The notes under the pieces were generated by a model. The model saw only the letters and a program-made list of their open reading frames with translations. It ran no database searches and was not told the origin of the DNA. A stretch of DNA of 20,646 bases from Acidobacteriota bacterium (GTDB taxonomy: Bacteria; Acidobacteriota; Terriglobia; UBA7540). The stretch covers positions 1-20,646 of the forward strand of contig PLWR01000453.1 of the NCBI GenBank assembly GCA_003165615.1, given 5' to 3'. Positions within the stretch are counted from its first letter, which is position 1. Each line of letters opens with the position of its first letter. The translations under genes were made by a program, and so were the position numbers. Positions 8,642 to 16,242 of this stretch are shown here, piece by piece.

Positions 8642-8671
8642 GCGGGAGCGGTGCGTTCCCGCCCTTATAAT
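8642..8671 (+). promoter_or_regulatory. recA promoter: consensus -10 with an overlapping palindrome
   Basis: TATAAT at 8666-8671 matches the sigma-70 -10 consensus exactly and lies 48 bases before the recA start. The expected -35 position has no good match. It is covered by a 9-bp imperfect palindrome GCGGGAGCG-GTG-CGTTCCCGC (8642-8662). A repressor site, such as a lineage-specific SOS box, could sit here, but it fits neither the CTGT-N8-ACAG nor the GAAC-N4-GTTC LexA consensus. The -10 box is visible; regulation by LexA is speculation. Confidence 0.55.
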
Positions 8672-8718
8672 TATCATTGCAGCCACGCAGCCTGAAGGCA
8701 GCGGGCAAGGAGTGCTTC

Positions 8719-9783
8719 ATGGCCGATGATCGGTCTCACGCAATTGATCTTGCGCTCGCGCAGATTGAAAAGCAGTTTGGCAAGGGTTCCATCATGCGCC
8801 TTGGAAGCAAGGGGCCCATCGTTCCCATCGCGGTGATCTCGACTGGAAGCATTTCCTTTGATGCCGCCCTAGGCGTCGGGGGAGTTCCGCGTGGTCGCGT
8901 GGTTGAGGTCTTCGGTCCCGAATCCTCGGGCAAAACCACAATCTGCTTACAGATCATCGCCGAGGCTCAAAAGACCGGCGGCATGGCAGCTTTTGTGGAT
9001 GCGGAACACGCTCTCGATCCCGCCTATGCCAAGCGCTTGGGCGTCGATGTGGATAACCTGCTGGTGTCGCAGCCTGACTACGGCGAGCAGGCCCTGGAAA
9101 TCACGGAAGCGCTGGTGCGTTCGGGAGCAATCGACGTTCTCGTACTTGACTCCGTGGCGGCGCTGGTGCCAAAGGCCGAGTTGGATGGCGAAATGGGCGA
9201 CAGCCACATGGGACTACAAGCGCGGCTGATGTCGCAGGCTCTGCGCAAACTCACCGGAACGGTGAGCAAGTCCCGCACCTGCCTTATTTTCATCAACCAG
9301 ATTCGCGAAAAAATCGGGGTAATGTTCGGAAACCCCGAAACGACCACGGGCGGCCGGGCTCTCAAGTTCTATGCCTCCGTGCGCGTGGACATCCGCCGCA
9401 TCGCTGCCATCAAGGATGGCGACCGCGTGGTGGGCAATCGCACCAAAGTGAAAATCGTAAAAAACAAAATGGCGGCTCCCTTTCGGGAGGCGGAATTTGA
9501 TATTCTATACGGCGAGGGGATTTCCAAAGAGGGCGATCTGATCGATATCGCCGCCGAGCAGAACATCCTGGAGAAGAGCGGATCGTGGTTCTCCTATGGA
9601 GGCGAGCGCATTGGGCAGGGCCGGGAAAACGCCCGGCAGTTCCTGCGCGATAATCCCGACATTTGCAAGAAGCTGGAAGGCCAGGTGCGAAAAGCAATGA
9701 ACCTCCCTGGCAATCACGAGCAAAGTGCCGCCGCCGCAGCAGGAGCCGTGGAGGGAACAGCCGCGCCTCGTAGTAAGAAATAA
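8719..9783 (+). CDS. recA: Recombinase A
   Basis: RecA is the ATP-dependent strand-exchange protein of homologous recombination and the co-protease that triggers LexA cleavage. The 354-residue length is normal. The Walker A loop GPESSGKTT is at residues 66-74, [10 protein letters not shown] at about 92-101, Walker [11 protein letters not shown] at about 140-149, and [21 protein letters not shown] covers the L2 region. The ATG at 8719 has AAGGAG eight bases upstream, which settles the start over in-frame codons further left. The C-terminal tail is alanine-rich and ends basic (APRSKK) rather than acidic as in E. coli RecA. It is transcribed from its own promoter. No recX follows it. Confidence 0.98.
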   Translation: MADDRSHAIDLALAQIEKQFGKGSIMRLGSKGPIVPIAVISTGSISFDAALGVGGVPRGRVVEVFGPESSGKTTICLQIIAEAQKTGGMAAFVDAEHALDPAYAKRLGVDVDNLLVSQPDYGEQALEITEALVRSGAIDVLVLDSVAALVPKAELDGEMGDSHMGLQARLMSQALRKLTGTVSKSRTCLIFINQIREKIGVMFGNPETTTGGRALKFYASVRVDIRRIAAIKDGDRVVGNRTKVKIVKNKMAAPFREAEFDILYGEGISKEGDLIDIAAEQNILEKSGSWFSYGGERIGQGRENARQFLRDNPDICKKLEGQVRKAMNLPGNHEQSAAAAAGAVEGTAAPRSKK

Positions 9784-9791
9784 GGAATGGA

Positions 9792-9817
9792 GGGAGTAGG
9801 CCGTCAAGCCCACTCCC
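9792..9817 (+). terminator. Hairpin after recA
   Basis: gggagtaggc - cgtcaa - gcccactccc pairs 9 of 10 positions and begins nine bases after the recA stop. No T tract follows. It is a plausible weak terminator in the 126-base gap before the transpeptidase gene; nothing else is seen in that gap. Confidence 0.45.
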
Positions 9818-9909
9818 CAGGCAGTCTGGCAAGATGACCTGCTTCCGTTCTCCGACGCCAGCGGATAACGAAGTGAAGGCCAACGGCATCCAATTAACCA
9901 AGGAGAACA

Positions 9910-11088
9910 TTGAAAAACTTATTAACGCGATTTGCCATCCTGGCATTGGCAACTGTCATATTTTTGGCGGTTGATATTGCGACTATCGCCGCGCCCGGAG
10001 GCGGTTTGGCCAGCCCTGACAACACTCCCGCCACTCCTCCCAAGCATTCCTCGGCGGCGAAATCCACTCCCCACAGGACTCCGCTCGTCCGTCACAGCAA
10101 GCGCCGTACGCGGCAGGCGGCGGATCCCTGGCACGTGAGTTCCTACCGCAATCCCGGCGCCGACGATAACCCCGCTGGTGATGATCCCGTCGTCCGGCAA
10201 GCGGCTCTCAACGCACTGGGAAATTTGAGCGGCAGCATCGTGGTGGTCGACCCCAACAGCGGCCGCATCCTGAGCATCGTTAATCAAAAATTGGCGCTTT
10301 CGAGCGGGTTCACGCCTTGCTCAACGTTCAAGCCTATCGTGGCGCTCGCCGCACTGCGGGAGGGCATCATCACTCCCACCACCAAACTCTACGTCGGCGA
10401 CCGCATGCGCGTCGATCTTACCGATGCGCTGGCCCGCTCGAACAACGTGTTCTTCCATAAGCTGGGAGAGATGCTCGGCTTTAAGCGCATCACTGAATAC
10501 GCGCAAGAGTTCGGCTTGGGGGAGAAGGCCGGGCTGGACGTTCCGGGCGAATCGGCGGGCCACTATCCTTCTGCTCCGCCCAGGCAAGGGGGCGTGGGAT
10601 TCCTCGCCTATTGCGGCACGGACGTGGAGGTGACAACTTTGCAGATGGCTGCGGTCATTTCCACCATCGCCAACGGCGGGACCCTTTACGCATTGCAGTA
10701 TCCCCGCACCCCTGAGGATCTTGCCGCTTTCCAACCGGTCGTGCGGCGGCGCCTCGATAACCTGGCTGAGTATATCCCGCAAATCCGCGATGGCTTGGCG
10801 GGATCCGTGCTTTACGGAACAGGCCGCTCCGCCTACGATCCGGATCTTTCCATTTATGGAAAAACCGGAACGTGCACCGAAAACGGCGCGCGCCTGGGCT
10901 GGTTCATGTCTTACGCGGGCGGACTCCAGGCCAAATACGTGGTCGTGGTCCTGCTCCGCGGCGGTCGCATGATGTATGGCCCGCATGCAGCGGAAATCGC
11001 CGGGCACTTCTATCGCGACATGATGCAAAAGGAACACCCCACACAAGCCAGCCGCATGGATCCCTCCTCGCTTTCCTCCCGGCGATAG
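9910..11088 (+). CDS. Penicillin-binding protein, transpeptidase domain only
   Basis: The 392-residue protein has an N-terminal signal anchor (about 5-28), a Pro/Ser/Arg-rich linker (about 35-75) and a penicillin-binding transpeptidase domain (about 105-370). All three active-site motifs are present: STFK at 138-141 with the acylated serine S138, SNN at 177-179, and KTG at 318-320. It should cross-link or trim peptidoglycan in the periplasm. It lacks the glycosyltransferase domain of class A and the large dimerisation domain of class B proteins, so it is a minimal form. A class D beta-lactamase-like role is an alternative. The start is TTG at 9910 with AAGGAG four bases upstream; no ATG fits. 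The CCA-adding enzyme gene follows 48 bases on in the same direction. Confidence 0.85.
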   Translation: MKNLLTRFAILALATVIFLAVDIATIAAPGGGLASPDNTPATPPKHSSAAKSTPHRTPLVRHSKRRTRQAADPWHVSSYRNPGADDNPAGDDPVVRQAALNALGNLSGSIVVVDPNSGRILSIVNQKLALSSGFTPCSTFKPIVALAALREGIITPTTKLYVGDRMRVDLTDALARSNNVFFHKLGEMLGFKRITEYAQEFGLGEKAGLDVPGESAGHYPSAPPRQGGVGFLAYCGTDVEVTTLQMAAVISTIANGGTLYALQYPRTPEDLAAFQPVVRRRLDNLAEYIPQIRDGLAGSVLYGTGRSAYDPDLSIYGKTGTCTENGARLGWFMSYAGGLQAKYVVVVLLRGGRMMYGPHAAEIAGHFYRDMMQKEHPTQASRMDPSSLSSRR

Positions 11089-11136
11089 CTCGTCAGCACT
11101 TGCGAAGTCGAGATTCCTCAGTTGGAATAGACCTGC

Positions 11137-12456
11137 ATGGATGCCAAACGCGAAGCCGCAACGGGAATTGTGCGCCGCCTGAGGTCGGAGGGATTCGCGG
11201 CATATCTGGTGGGTGGATGCGTGCGTGACATGATTATGGGCCGCACGCCCAAGGACTACGACGTCACCACGGGCGCCATGCCCGGCCAGGTATTGGGGAT
11301 TTTTCCTGACGCGCTCACGGTGGGGGCTCAATTCGGAGTGGTCATTGTTCCGCACGAAGCCGGAAACGTCGAGGTGGCGACCTTCCGCAGCGACGGAGTT
11401 TATGCAGATGGGCGGCACCCCCACGAAGTCCGCTATGCGCAGACCCCGCAGGAAGATGTGCAGCGGCGGGACTTCACCATCAACGGCTTGCTTTACGATC
11501 CGCTCAGTGAGCAGGTGCTGGATTATGTGGGTGGGCAGGCTGACATCCGCGCCCATCGCCTGCGGACCATCGGCGATCCCGTTGAGCGCCTCAGTGAAGA
11601 CCGCCTGCGCATGTTGCGCGCCGTGCGCTTCACGGCACGCTTCGGTTTCAAACTGGAGCCCACCGCAATGGCGGCGATCCGCCAGTTGGCGCCGCAAATC
11701 CACTCCGTGAGCGCGGAACGTGCGCGCGATGAGGTCGTGAAAATTCTTACCGAAGGGCCGGCGCGGGCTGGGTTCGAGCTATTGGATGAGTCCGGCCTGC
11801 TCGCCGAGGTATTGCCGGAAATCAAGCGTCTACAGGGCGTGCAGCAACCTCCGGAATTCCATCCTGAGGGCGACGTGTGGATTCATACGCTGATGATGCT
11901 GGAGGGTTTGCGGCAGCCGACTCCCACCCTGGCTCTGGGTGTGCTTCTCCACGACGTGGGCAAGCCGCCAACGTTTACCATCCGCGAACGCATCCGATTT
12001 GATGATCACGTGGAAGTGGGCGCGAAGATGGCGGAGGAAATCTGCGGACGCCTGCGCATCTCCACGCGTGAAACCGAACGCATTGTGGAATTGGTGCGTC
12101 ATCACCTGCGCTTCAAGGATTTCCCCCGCATGAAACGCTCAACCCAACTCCGCTTTCTGCGCATGGAAGGATTTGAGGAACACCTGGAACTGCACCGGCT
12201 GGACTGCCTGTCAAGTCATCGCGATTTAACGAATTATGAGATGGCGCGGAGGATGCTGGAAGAAACCCCCAAGGAAGAGATCAAACCCGAACCCTTATTG
12301 CGCGGCGACGATCTGATTGCGCAAGGTTATGCTCCTGGACCGATCTTTAAGACAATCCTCCGGGCGGTGGAAGACGCGCAGTTGGAAGGGCGCATACACA
12401 ACCACCCCGAAGCCTTGCGGCTCGTGGCAGAGCAATTCCACGTTCATCGGCGGTAA
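11137..12456 (+). CDS. CCA tRNA nucleotidyltransferase / poly(A) polymerase family with HD domain
   Basis: This class II nucleotidyltransferase of 439 residues most likely adds or repairs CCA at tRNA 3' ends; poly(A) polymerases share the same fold. LVGGCVRD at about 24-31 and PKDYDVTT at about 38-45 supply the GG loop and the metal-binding carboxylates D40 and D42. RDFTINGLLYDP (near 110) and DRLRMLRAVRFTARFGF (near 155) are the usual neck and template regions. An HD phosphohydrolase motif, LLHDVGK, lies at 270-276, as in CCA enzymes that also remove 2',3'-cyclic phosphates. The ATG at 11137 has only a weak GGAA upstream. It follows the transpeptidase gene and is probably co-transcribed with it. 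Confidence 0.9.
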   Translation: MDAKREAATGIVRRLRSEGFAAYLVGGCVRDMIMGRTPKDYDVTTGAMPGQVLGIFPDALTVGAQFGVVIVPHEAGNVEVATFRSDGVYADGRHPHEVRYAQTPQEDVQRRDFTINGLLYDPLSEQVLDYVGGQADIRAHRLRTIGDPVERLSEDRLRMLRAVRFTARFGFKLEPTAMAAIRQLAPQIHSVSAERARDEVVKILTEGPARAGFELLDESGLLAEVLPEIKRLQGVQQPPEFHPEGDVWIHTLMMLEGLRQPTPTLALGVLLHDVGKPPTFTIRERIRFDDHVEVGAKMAEEICGRLRISTRETERIVELVRHHLRFKDFPRMKRSTQLRFLRMEGFEEHLELHRLDCLSSHRDLTNYEMARRMLEETPKEEIKPEPLLRGDDLIAQGYAPGPIFKTILRAVEDAQLEGRIHNHPEALRLVAEQFHVHRR

Positions 12457-12463
12457 CCTGAGC

Positions 12464-12598
12464 TCAGCTTAGGGACCGCACACAGAGAAATACCACGCCA
12501 CCTACGGCAGCCAGGGCCATAATAAACATGCCGATCTTGTAAAGAAGCGTCTTGCGATCAGCTGACTCCGCGGCAGTTTGGTCAATCATTTGGAACAT
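12464..12598 (-). CDS. 44-residue single-pass membrane peptide
   Basis: MFQMIDQTAAESADRKTLLY begins a 44-residue peptide with one hydrophobic helix (about 21-41: KIGMFIMALAAVGGVVFLCV) and the short tail RSLS. The ATG at 12598 has an excellent AAGGAGG seven bases upstream, which is the main reason to believe the gene; a longer reading from 12733 has no such site. It is convergent with the CCA enzyme gene, only seven bases apart. The function is unknown. Confidence 0.65.
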   Translation of the reverse strand: MFQMIDQTAAESADRKTLLYKIGMFIMALAAVGGVVFLCVRSLS

Positions 12599-12779
12599 GG
12601 CGACCTCCTTCAAGCGCGCCCACTTCCTCGGGCGTGGAGGCTGACCAAGGGGAATTACGAAGGCCGCAGGAGGGGTCGTGGAGAAAAGATCGAAGCGTTT
12701 CGAATTGCGAGGCGCAGTTCGGAGCGCCGCCATCCCTACGGGCCCATCGTGCGGCGAAACCGCTACTTTTTCTGCCTAC

Positions 12780-12807
12780 ACTGTAAACCTAATTTTGCGA
12801 AAGTCAA
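12780..12807 (-). promoter_or_regulatory. Candidate sigma-70 promoter for the 44-residue peptide
   Basis: On the minus strand TTGACT is followed after 16 bases by TACAGT (4 of 6 to TATAAT). This would give a leader of about 170 bases before the ATG at 12598. It is sequence similarity only. Confidence 0.35.
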
Positions 12808-12865
12808 GCTCCACACGGGTTCGAATTGTTCGACCCCTCCAGAGCCGGTGTGACAACCGTAAACC

Positions 12866-12969
12866 GTAGCACGGCCATCCTGACCTTGCTCGACAAGGGC
12901 AGCATGCCCCGCGTGTTGTAGCATAGCCATTTTGGCCATGACTTTACACGGGCAGGATGTCGGTGCTAC
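12866..12969. repeat. Large imperfect inverted repeat with inner hairpins
   Basis: The outer arms gtagcacggccatcctg (12866-12882) and caggatgtcggtgctac (12953-12969) pair 15 of 17 positions. Inside are ccttg-ctcga-caagg and catagcca-ttt-tggccatg (7 of 8). The whole folds as a long stem carrying two hairpins. It could be a small non-autonomous element, a REP doublet or a structured RNA. No direct-repeat target duplication is obvious. Confidence 0.5.
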
Positions 12970-13044
12970 TTCGGCGGCTCATTTCCAATGGCTTGGGGAG
13001 TGGATTCCCGCTTCTCGGGGGAGGCCGCCACCAAGCGGCGGAAC

Positions 13045-13999
13045 TCAAACGGGCGCCCCGTCAGAACTCGGACCGAGGAAGTAGCTATCGCAGGCCCCTC
13101 GAATCCCCTCCAAAGTGAGCAGGGGTTGCTTCCCTTCGTATTTTGCCTTCCAACAGATGTGATGGATGATGTCCCGCGGATAACAAGCCCGGAGGGGCTG
13201 ACGCAGATCAGCAAGGATTTTTACGAACCCGTCCACAACGGAGGCGTCATACTCCAGGCCGGACTGCGTGCAAACCCGGCGCGAGATCTCGTGGAACTGT
13301 TCGTCAGTTACGTAAGTCACTTTGATCTTGGTGCGGATTCTTCGCATGAAGGCTTCGTCGGCCAAGCTGGCAGGATTCAAATTCGTAGAAAAGGCCACAA
13401 TCAAATCAAAGGGGGTTTCGAATTTGTTCCCCCCCGCCAGGGTCAGGAAGTCGATCCTGCGGTCCATGGGCACGATCCAGCGATTGAGCAACTCGGCTGG
13501 ACTTATCCGTTGCCGGCCGAAATCGTCGATGATCAGGATGCCGTTGTTCGCCTTCATCTGAAGGGGGGCGGAATAAAAGCCCAGGGCGGGATTGAACTGA
13601 AGGTCCAGCAGTTCCATGGTCAGTTCGCCGCCGGCCATCACGCGCGGGCGACGGCAAAGGATCCAACGCCGGTCGCAATCGGCTCGCATCATCTCCTCCC
13701 GCGAGGTGTGGAGAAGCGAGTTAAAGACAGTAATGATTTGGCCTTGGACCTCCACGGCGTGAGGAATCCACACCGAGTCCTTTGCGGATGGGTTCGAATA
13801 TCTCATAAATGACACCCGGGCCGAGGTGCATCCGCCGGTCCAACTCCGCGAGCGAAAGCTCGCCGGCGAGATAGAGTATCTTCAGCGCCAGGCCTTCGAG
13901 CAGATTTATCGGGACGCGCGTCTCCTCGATTGTTTCCGGTTCGCGCCCAACAAAGCGCATGGATTCAGAGATCGGTTCGGCATAAGGCGTCGTTCCCAT
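13045..13999 (-). pseudogene. AAA-family ATPase gene with internal deletion and frameshift
   Basis: Two frames make up one gene. The first part, from the ATG at 13999 (GGAGG six bases upstream), has NLLEGLALKILYLAGELSLA and ELDRRMHLGPGVIYEIFEPI, a winged-helix-like region. Near 13765-13775 the reading jumps frame, and the second part continues VWIPHAVEVQGQII, MAGGELTMELLDLQFNPA, the Walker B segment NGILIIDDFGRQ, AELLNRWIVPMDRRIDFLTL and the sensor-1-like AFSTNLNP, ending near 13045. The stretch that should lie between, including the Walker A loop GxxGxGKT, is missing. Related intact proteins, as I recall them, carry an unbroken ATPase domain of this order. I infer an internal deletion of a few hundred bases that also shifted the frame. 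The second part could still be translated from an internal start, but without Walker A it would not be a normal ATPase. Confidence 0.75.
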
Positions 14000-14024
14000 C
14001 GTCATCCTCCGTGGTCCGGCATTG

Positions 14025-14344
14025 TTAAGCAGCTTTCAACAACGCAGCATCGTGTCGGCGTGCGAGCCGGTAGTGCTTTATCGAGAGCAGGCAGCACGTG
14101 ATCGCCCCGCCGAGAAGAAATATGCTCCCCGTCACGAAAAACAAGGCCGTGTACAGCCCTGAAAAGATAAGCGTTTCAAACGCCGGCATCCGCAACAGGA
14201 TGCCGCGAGGATACCCTCAAAGACAATCTTGTCCTGGGCCCGGTACAAGCGCGCGCATGCGATCGTGAAATAATAGTCGGAGATGTAGAGTGCCATCCAA
14301 ATTAGCGAGCCCGCCCAGGGACTATCCAGTATGAGATCAAACAC
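14025..14344 (-). pseudogene. Membrane protein gene with internal gap and frameshift
   Basis: The start is GTG at 14344 with GGAGG seven bases upstream. The first frame reads MFDLILDSPWAGSLIWMALY then ISDYYFTIACARLYRAQDKI up to about VFEG, after which it turns into cysteine/arginine-rich nonsense and stops at 14132. From about 14215 another frame reads YPRGILLRMPAFETLIFSGL, a hydrophobic helix (YTALFFVTGSIFLLGGAITC) and HYRLARRHDAALLKAA, ending at the TAA at 14025. The two parts look like the beginning and end of one membrane protein with the middle missing. The second stop is 25 bases from the AAA relic's start, so the two were probably one operon. No function is recognised. Confidence 0.6.
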
Positions 14345-14475
14345 TCTATCGCCTCCAGCGTCCGCCTAACGCTTCGACTCAACAGCGGCGCGTAGCGCCG
14401 TCCGCCGCGACCTGGACCCGCGATCAATCTACGCGCGATACCTTGCGGAGGCAACAAACAAAACAAGTGATGTAA

Positions 14476-14522
14476 GCCCCCGAATGATGGGGGCCGGACG
14501 CCGGACCCTGCGTTGCAGGGTC
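14476..14522. terminator. Tandem hairpins downstream of the MFS stub
   Basis: Two stems lie side by side: gccccc-gaatgat-gggggc (14476-14494) and gaccctgc-gtt-gcagggtc (14504-14522, perfect 8 bp). On the minus strand a T-rich stretch follows about 10-20 bases after the second stem. They may be a transcription stop for the former MFS gene or repeat elements. Confidence 0.45.
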
Positions 14523-14590
14523 GCAATTCCTTGTTTCTTTAGCAACCTTTTCCCAGGCATCCCTGCCGGGGCCGCATTTTTGGCTGGTTT

Positions 14591-14785
14591 TCATAATTCC
14601 AGCAGCTCTACGTGCCGCAGCGATGGAAACAATTTCATGCAGAGCAGCGCCACGGCGATGGTTCCCAGCCCGCCCAGCACAGCCGCCGGCATCGCACCGA
14701 ACAAGGCTGCGGTGATGCCGACCTCGAATTGGCCCAGTTGGTTGGAGGCGTTGACGAACAGGTAGTTCCCCGCGCCCACGCGGCG
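14591..14785 (-). pseudogene. C-terminal stub of an MFS transporter
   Basis: The last 58 or so codons read NYLFVNASNQLGQFEVGITA, then LFGAMPAAVLGGLGTIAVALL and LFPSLRHVEL before the TGA at 14591-14593. This matches the final helices of major facilitator transporters of the EntS type, where NFLFVNASNQLGEFESG is a familiar stretch. Sequence before NYLFV has no resemblance to a transporter, and the intrinsic terminator of the PDZ gene begins just beyond. At least ten helices are gone. It is a clear remnant if the family call, made from memory, is right. Confidence 0.65.
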
Positions 14786-14790
14786 GGGAG

Positions 14791-14831
14791 AAAAAAACGG
14801 GCGGCAATTCCGCATTGCGGGGCTGCCGCCC
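14791..14831 (-). terminator. Intrinsic terminator of the sigma/DUF4097/PDZ operon
   Basis: On the minus strand GGGCGGCA pairs perfectly with TGCCGCCC, with an inner CCGC-aat-GCGG stem, and is followed at once by G and seven Ts (plus-strand A run 14791-14797). It lies about 55 bases after the PDZ gene stop. This is the strongest Rho-independent terminator in the window. Confidence 0.85.
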
Positions 14832-14886
14832 AAGGGTAGTATGCCAGAAATAATATCCCGTGAGGTGTAACCGCCGCAGCTATCGC

Positions 14887-16074
14887 TTAAATCTCTCCGT
14901 CTTGACGTTGCGCCACCTGGAGGTTCCGCATTTTCTTGAGATGATCTTTGAGCGAAAGCATCTGCTGCTGGAGTTGCTGCTGCCATTCAGTTCTTAAATA
15001 CTCTTGTTGCTTTAAGACTTCGCCTTGCACCTGGGCACGTTGGCGTTCCGCCTGGAGACGCATTAGGTTGGCCAGTTCACGCTGCTGGCTTGCCTGCGCC
15101 TGAATCTGAGCAAGCTGCTGGTTTAAGCCCGGCACGGCAAGGCTGGAGGTGTGTTTCACTCCCGGATGGGTTCGAGTCAAATCCGCGTTGACGTTCAGCT
15201 CGCGGTGGTCGCGGATAATGATCAGGCTCACCTTGTGCGCGTCGCCCGTGAAGTTATCATTCAACGCCGCGCGGAGTTCATCCACGCCGCTAATGGGTTT
15301 GCCATCGACCGCGGCGATGACGTCGCCGGCCTTCAGTGCGGCCTTATCCGCCGCACCGCCCTTGGTCACCTCAAAGATCAATACACCTTTACCCTGCTTG
15401 ACGCCGAAATACTCCGCAAGCTGCGGAGTGAGGTCTTCGCCGGAAATTCCCAGGGTGGCACGGCGCCCCCCAAAAGCGGGAAAGTCCATCGGCGGGATAT
15501 GAATTTCCGGCACATTGATCGAGGGAATGTGGACCTCCGGCGCGTTATAGCTGTAATTAAATTGATTGCCGGAAACCTCCAGCTTCGCGCTCAGGACACG
15601 CGTTTTCCCGTCGCGCACAATTTTCATTTCGACAGCGCGTCCAGCGGGAGTTTCGCGAATCAGCCGCCGCAACTCAGCGCTGCTGCGCACGCGAATGCCG
15701 TCAAATTCCATGATCGCATCTCCCGCCAGGATTCCGGCCTTGGCCGCGGCACTGTTCTTCTGGACGCTATTCACAAGGGCACCGGCGACGGCAGGCAGTT
15801 TCAATTCCTGCGCCTTCTCCGTGGTTACATCACCCAGGGTGACCCCCAAGTGTGCCGTGCCATCATTCAGGACAAAAACTTGCGGTAATTCCGGCGGTTC
15901 GGGCGGCTCGGGTACTTCCAGCGGTTCAGGTGGTTCCGGTGCAACCTGCGGGGCGGGCGGGGGATTGGGTGCAACCTGCCCACGTGAAACTCCGGCGCCG
16001 GCCACCAATAACGCAAGAGCCAACATCGAAACCGAAAAAAACCTGCGAGCCACTTTTTGCCCTTCAACTTCCAT
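14887..16074 (-). CDS. Exported double-PDZ protein with C-terminal coiled coil
   Basis: The 395-residue protein has a signal peptide or anchor (about 8-32, ARRFFSVSMLALALLVAGAG), a Pro/Glu-rich spacer (about 36-65, repeating PEPPEP) and a first PDZ domain (about 75-165; AGILAGDAIMEFDGIRV). A linker with repeated VHIPSINVPEIHIPP leads to a second PDZ domain (about 205-290; AALKAGDVIAAVDGKPI). The last 80 residues are Gln/Arg/Glu-rich and should form a coiled coil. There is no protease domain, so it is an adaptor or sensor rather than a DegP-type enzyme. PDZ domains usually bind exposed C-termini of envelope proteins. I chose the ATG at 16074, with GGGAG seven bases upstream; two earlier ATGs (16104, 16143) are poorer. 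It is the last gene of the sigma operon. Confidence 0.8.
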   Translation of the reverse strand: MEVEGQKVARRFFSVSMLALALLVAGAGVSRGQVAPNPPPAPQVAPEPPEPLEVPEPPEPPELPQVFVLNDGTAHLGVTLGDVTTEKAQELKLPAVAGALVNSVQKNSAAAKAGILAGDAIMEFDGIRVRSSAELRRLIRETPAGRAVEMKIVRDGKTRVLSAKLEVSGNQFNYSYNAPEVHIPSINVPEIHIPPMDFPAFGGRRATLGISGEDLTPQLAEYFGVKQGKGVLIFEVTKGGAADKAALKAGDVIAAVDGKPISGVDELRAALNDNFTGDAHKVSLIIIRDHRELNVNADLTRTHPGVKHTSSLAVPGLNQQLAQIQAQASQQRELANLMRLQAERQRAQVQGEVLKQQEYLRTEWQQQLQQQMLSLKDHLKKMRNLQVAQRQDGEI

Positions 16075-16207
16075 CTGCCAACTCCCTGGATCCCTGATTT
16101 CCATCTCTTCGATCCCTTTCCGGCGGCCTGACAATTCCCTCATTAATATGACGCGGCTCGCGGGATTTCGTCATCGCGAATTCCTCGCCTGTGGGGCTGG
16201 TGCAAAC

Positions 16208-16239
16208 TTGTAGCGGCACGCCGTGGCGTGCCCCTACAA
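16208..16239. repeat. 15-bp stem palindrome between operon genes
   Basis: ttgtagcggcacgcc-gt-ggcgtgcccctacaa pairs 14 of 15 positions around a two-base centre. It lies 3 bases from the end of the second DUF4097 gene. This is a typical REP-type intergenic palindrome. It may stabilise the upstream mRNA or lower expression of the PDZ gene. Confidence 0.7.
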
Positions 16240-16242
16240 CAT

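Larger units (their letters stand above)
8407..8718. other. Intergenic region before recA
   Basis: This 312-base stretch holds a hairpin just after the ThyX-like stop, then a pyrimidine-rich segment (about 8530-8570), then a GC-rich palindrome and a -10 box for recA. Short open frames here lack ribosome sites or recognisable protein features. I see no gene. Confidence 0.6.
12599..13044. other. 446-base stretch without a convincing gene
   Basis: It holds the ribosome site of the 44-residue peptide, a possible promoter for it (12780-12807), a large imperfect inverted repeat (12866-12969) and the region downstream of the AAA ATPase relic. Open frames here have no ribosome site or recognisable domain. 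Confidence 0.55.

Noticed and set aside
10321..11703. Long minus-strand frame across the transpeptidase and CCA enzyme genes
   Set aside because: It spans two well-supported genes on the other strand and is rich in His/Arg as expected of an antisense frame.
12815..12850. tRNA-like T loop (gggttcgaa) in the gap after the 44-residue peptide
   Set aside because: The partner arm does not pair as a T stem and no acceptor or anticodon arm can be drawn.
12988..13812. Plus-strand frame opposite the AAA ATPase relic
   Set aside because: The minus strand carries Walker B and sensor-1 segments, so the plus frame is a shadow.
14302..14526. Minus-strand frame between the membrane relic and MFS stub
   Set aside because: It runs through two hairpins, has no ribosome site, and shows no recognisable protein features.
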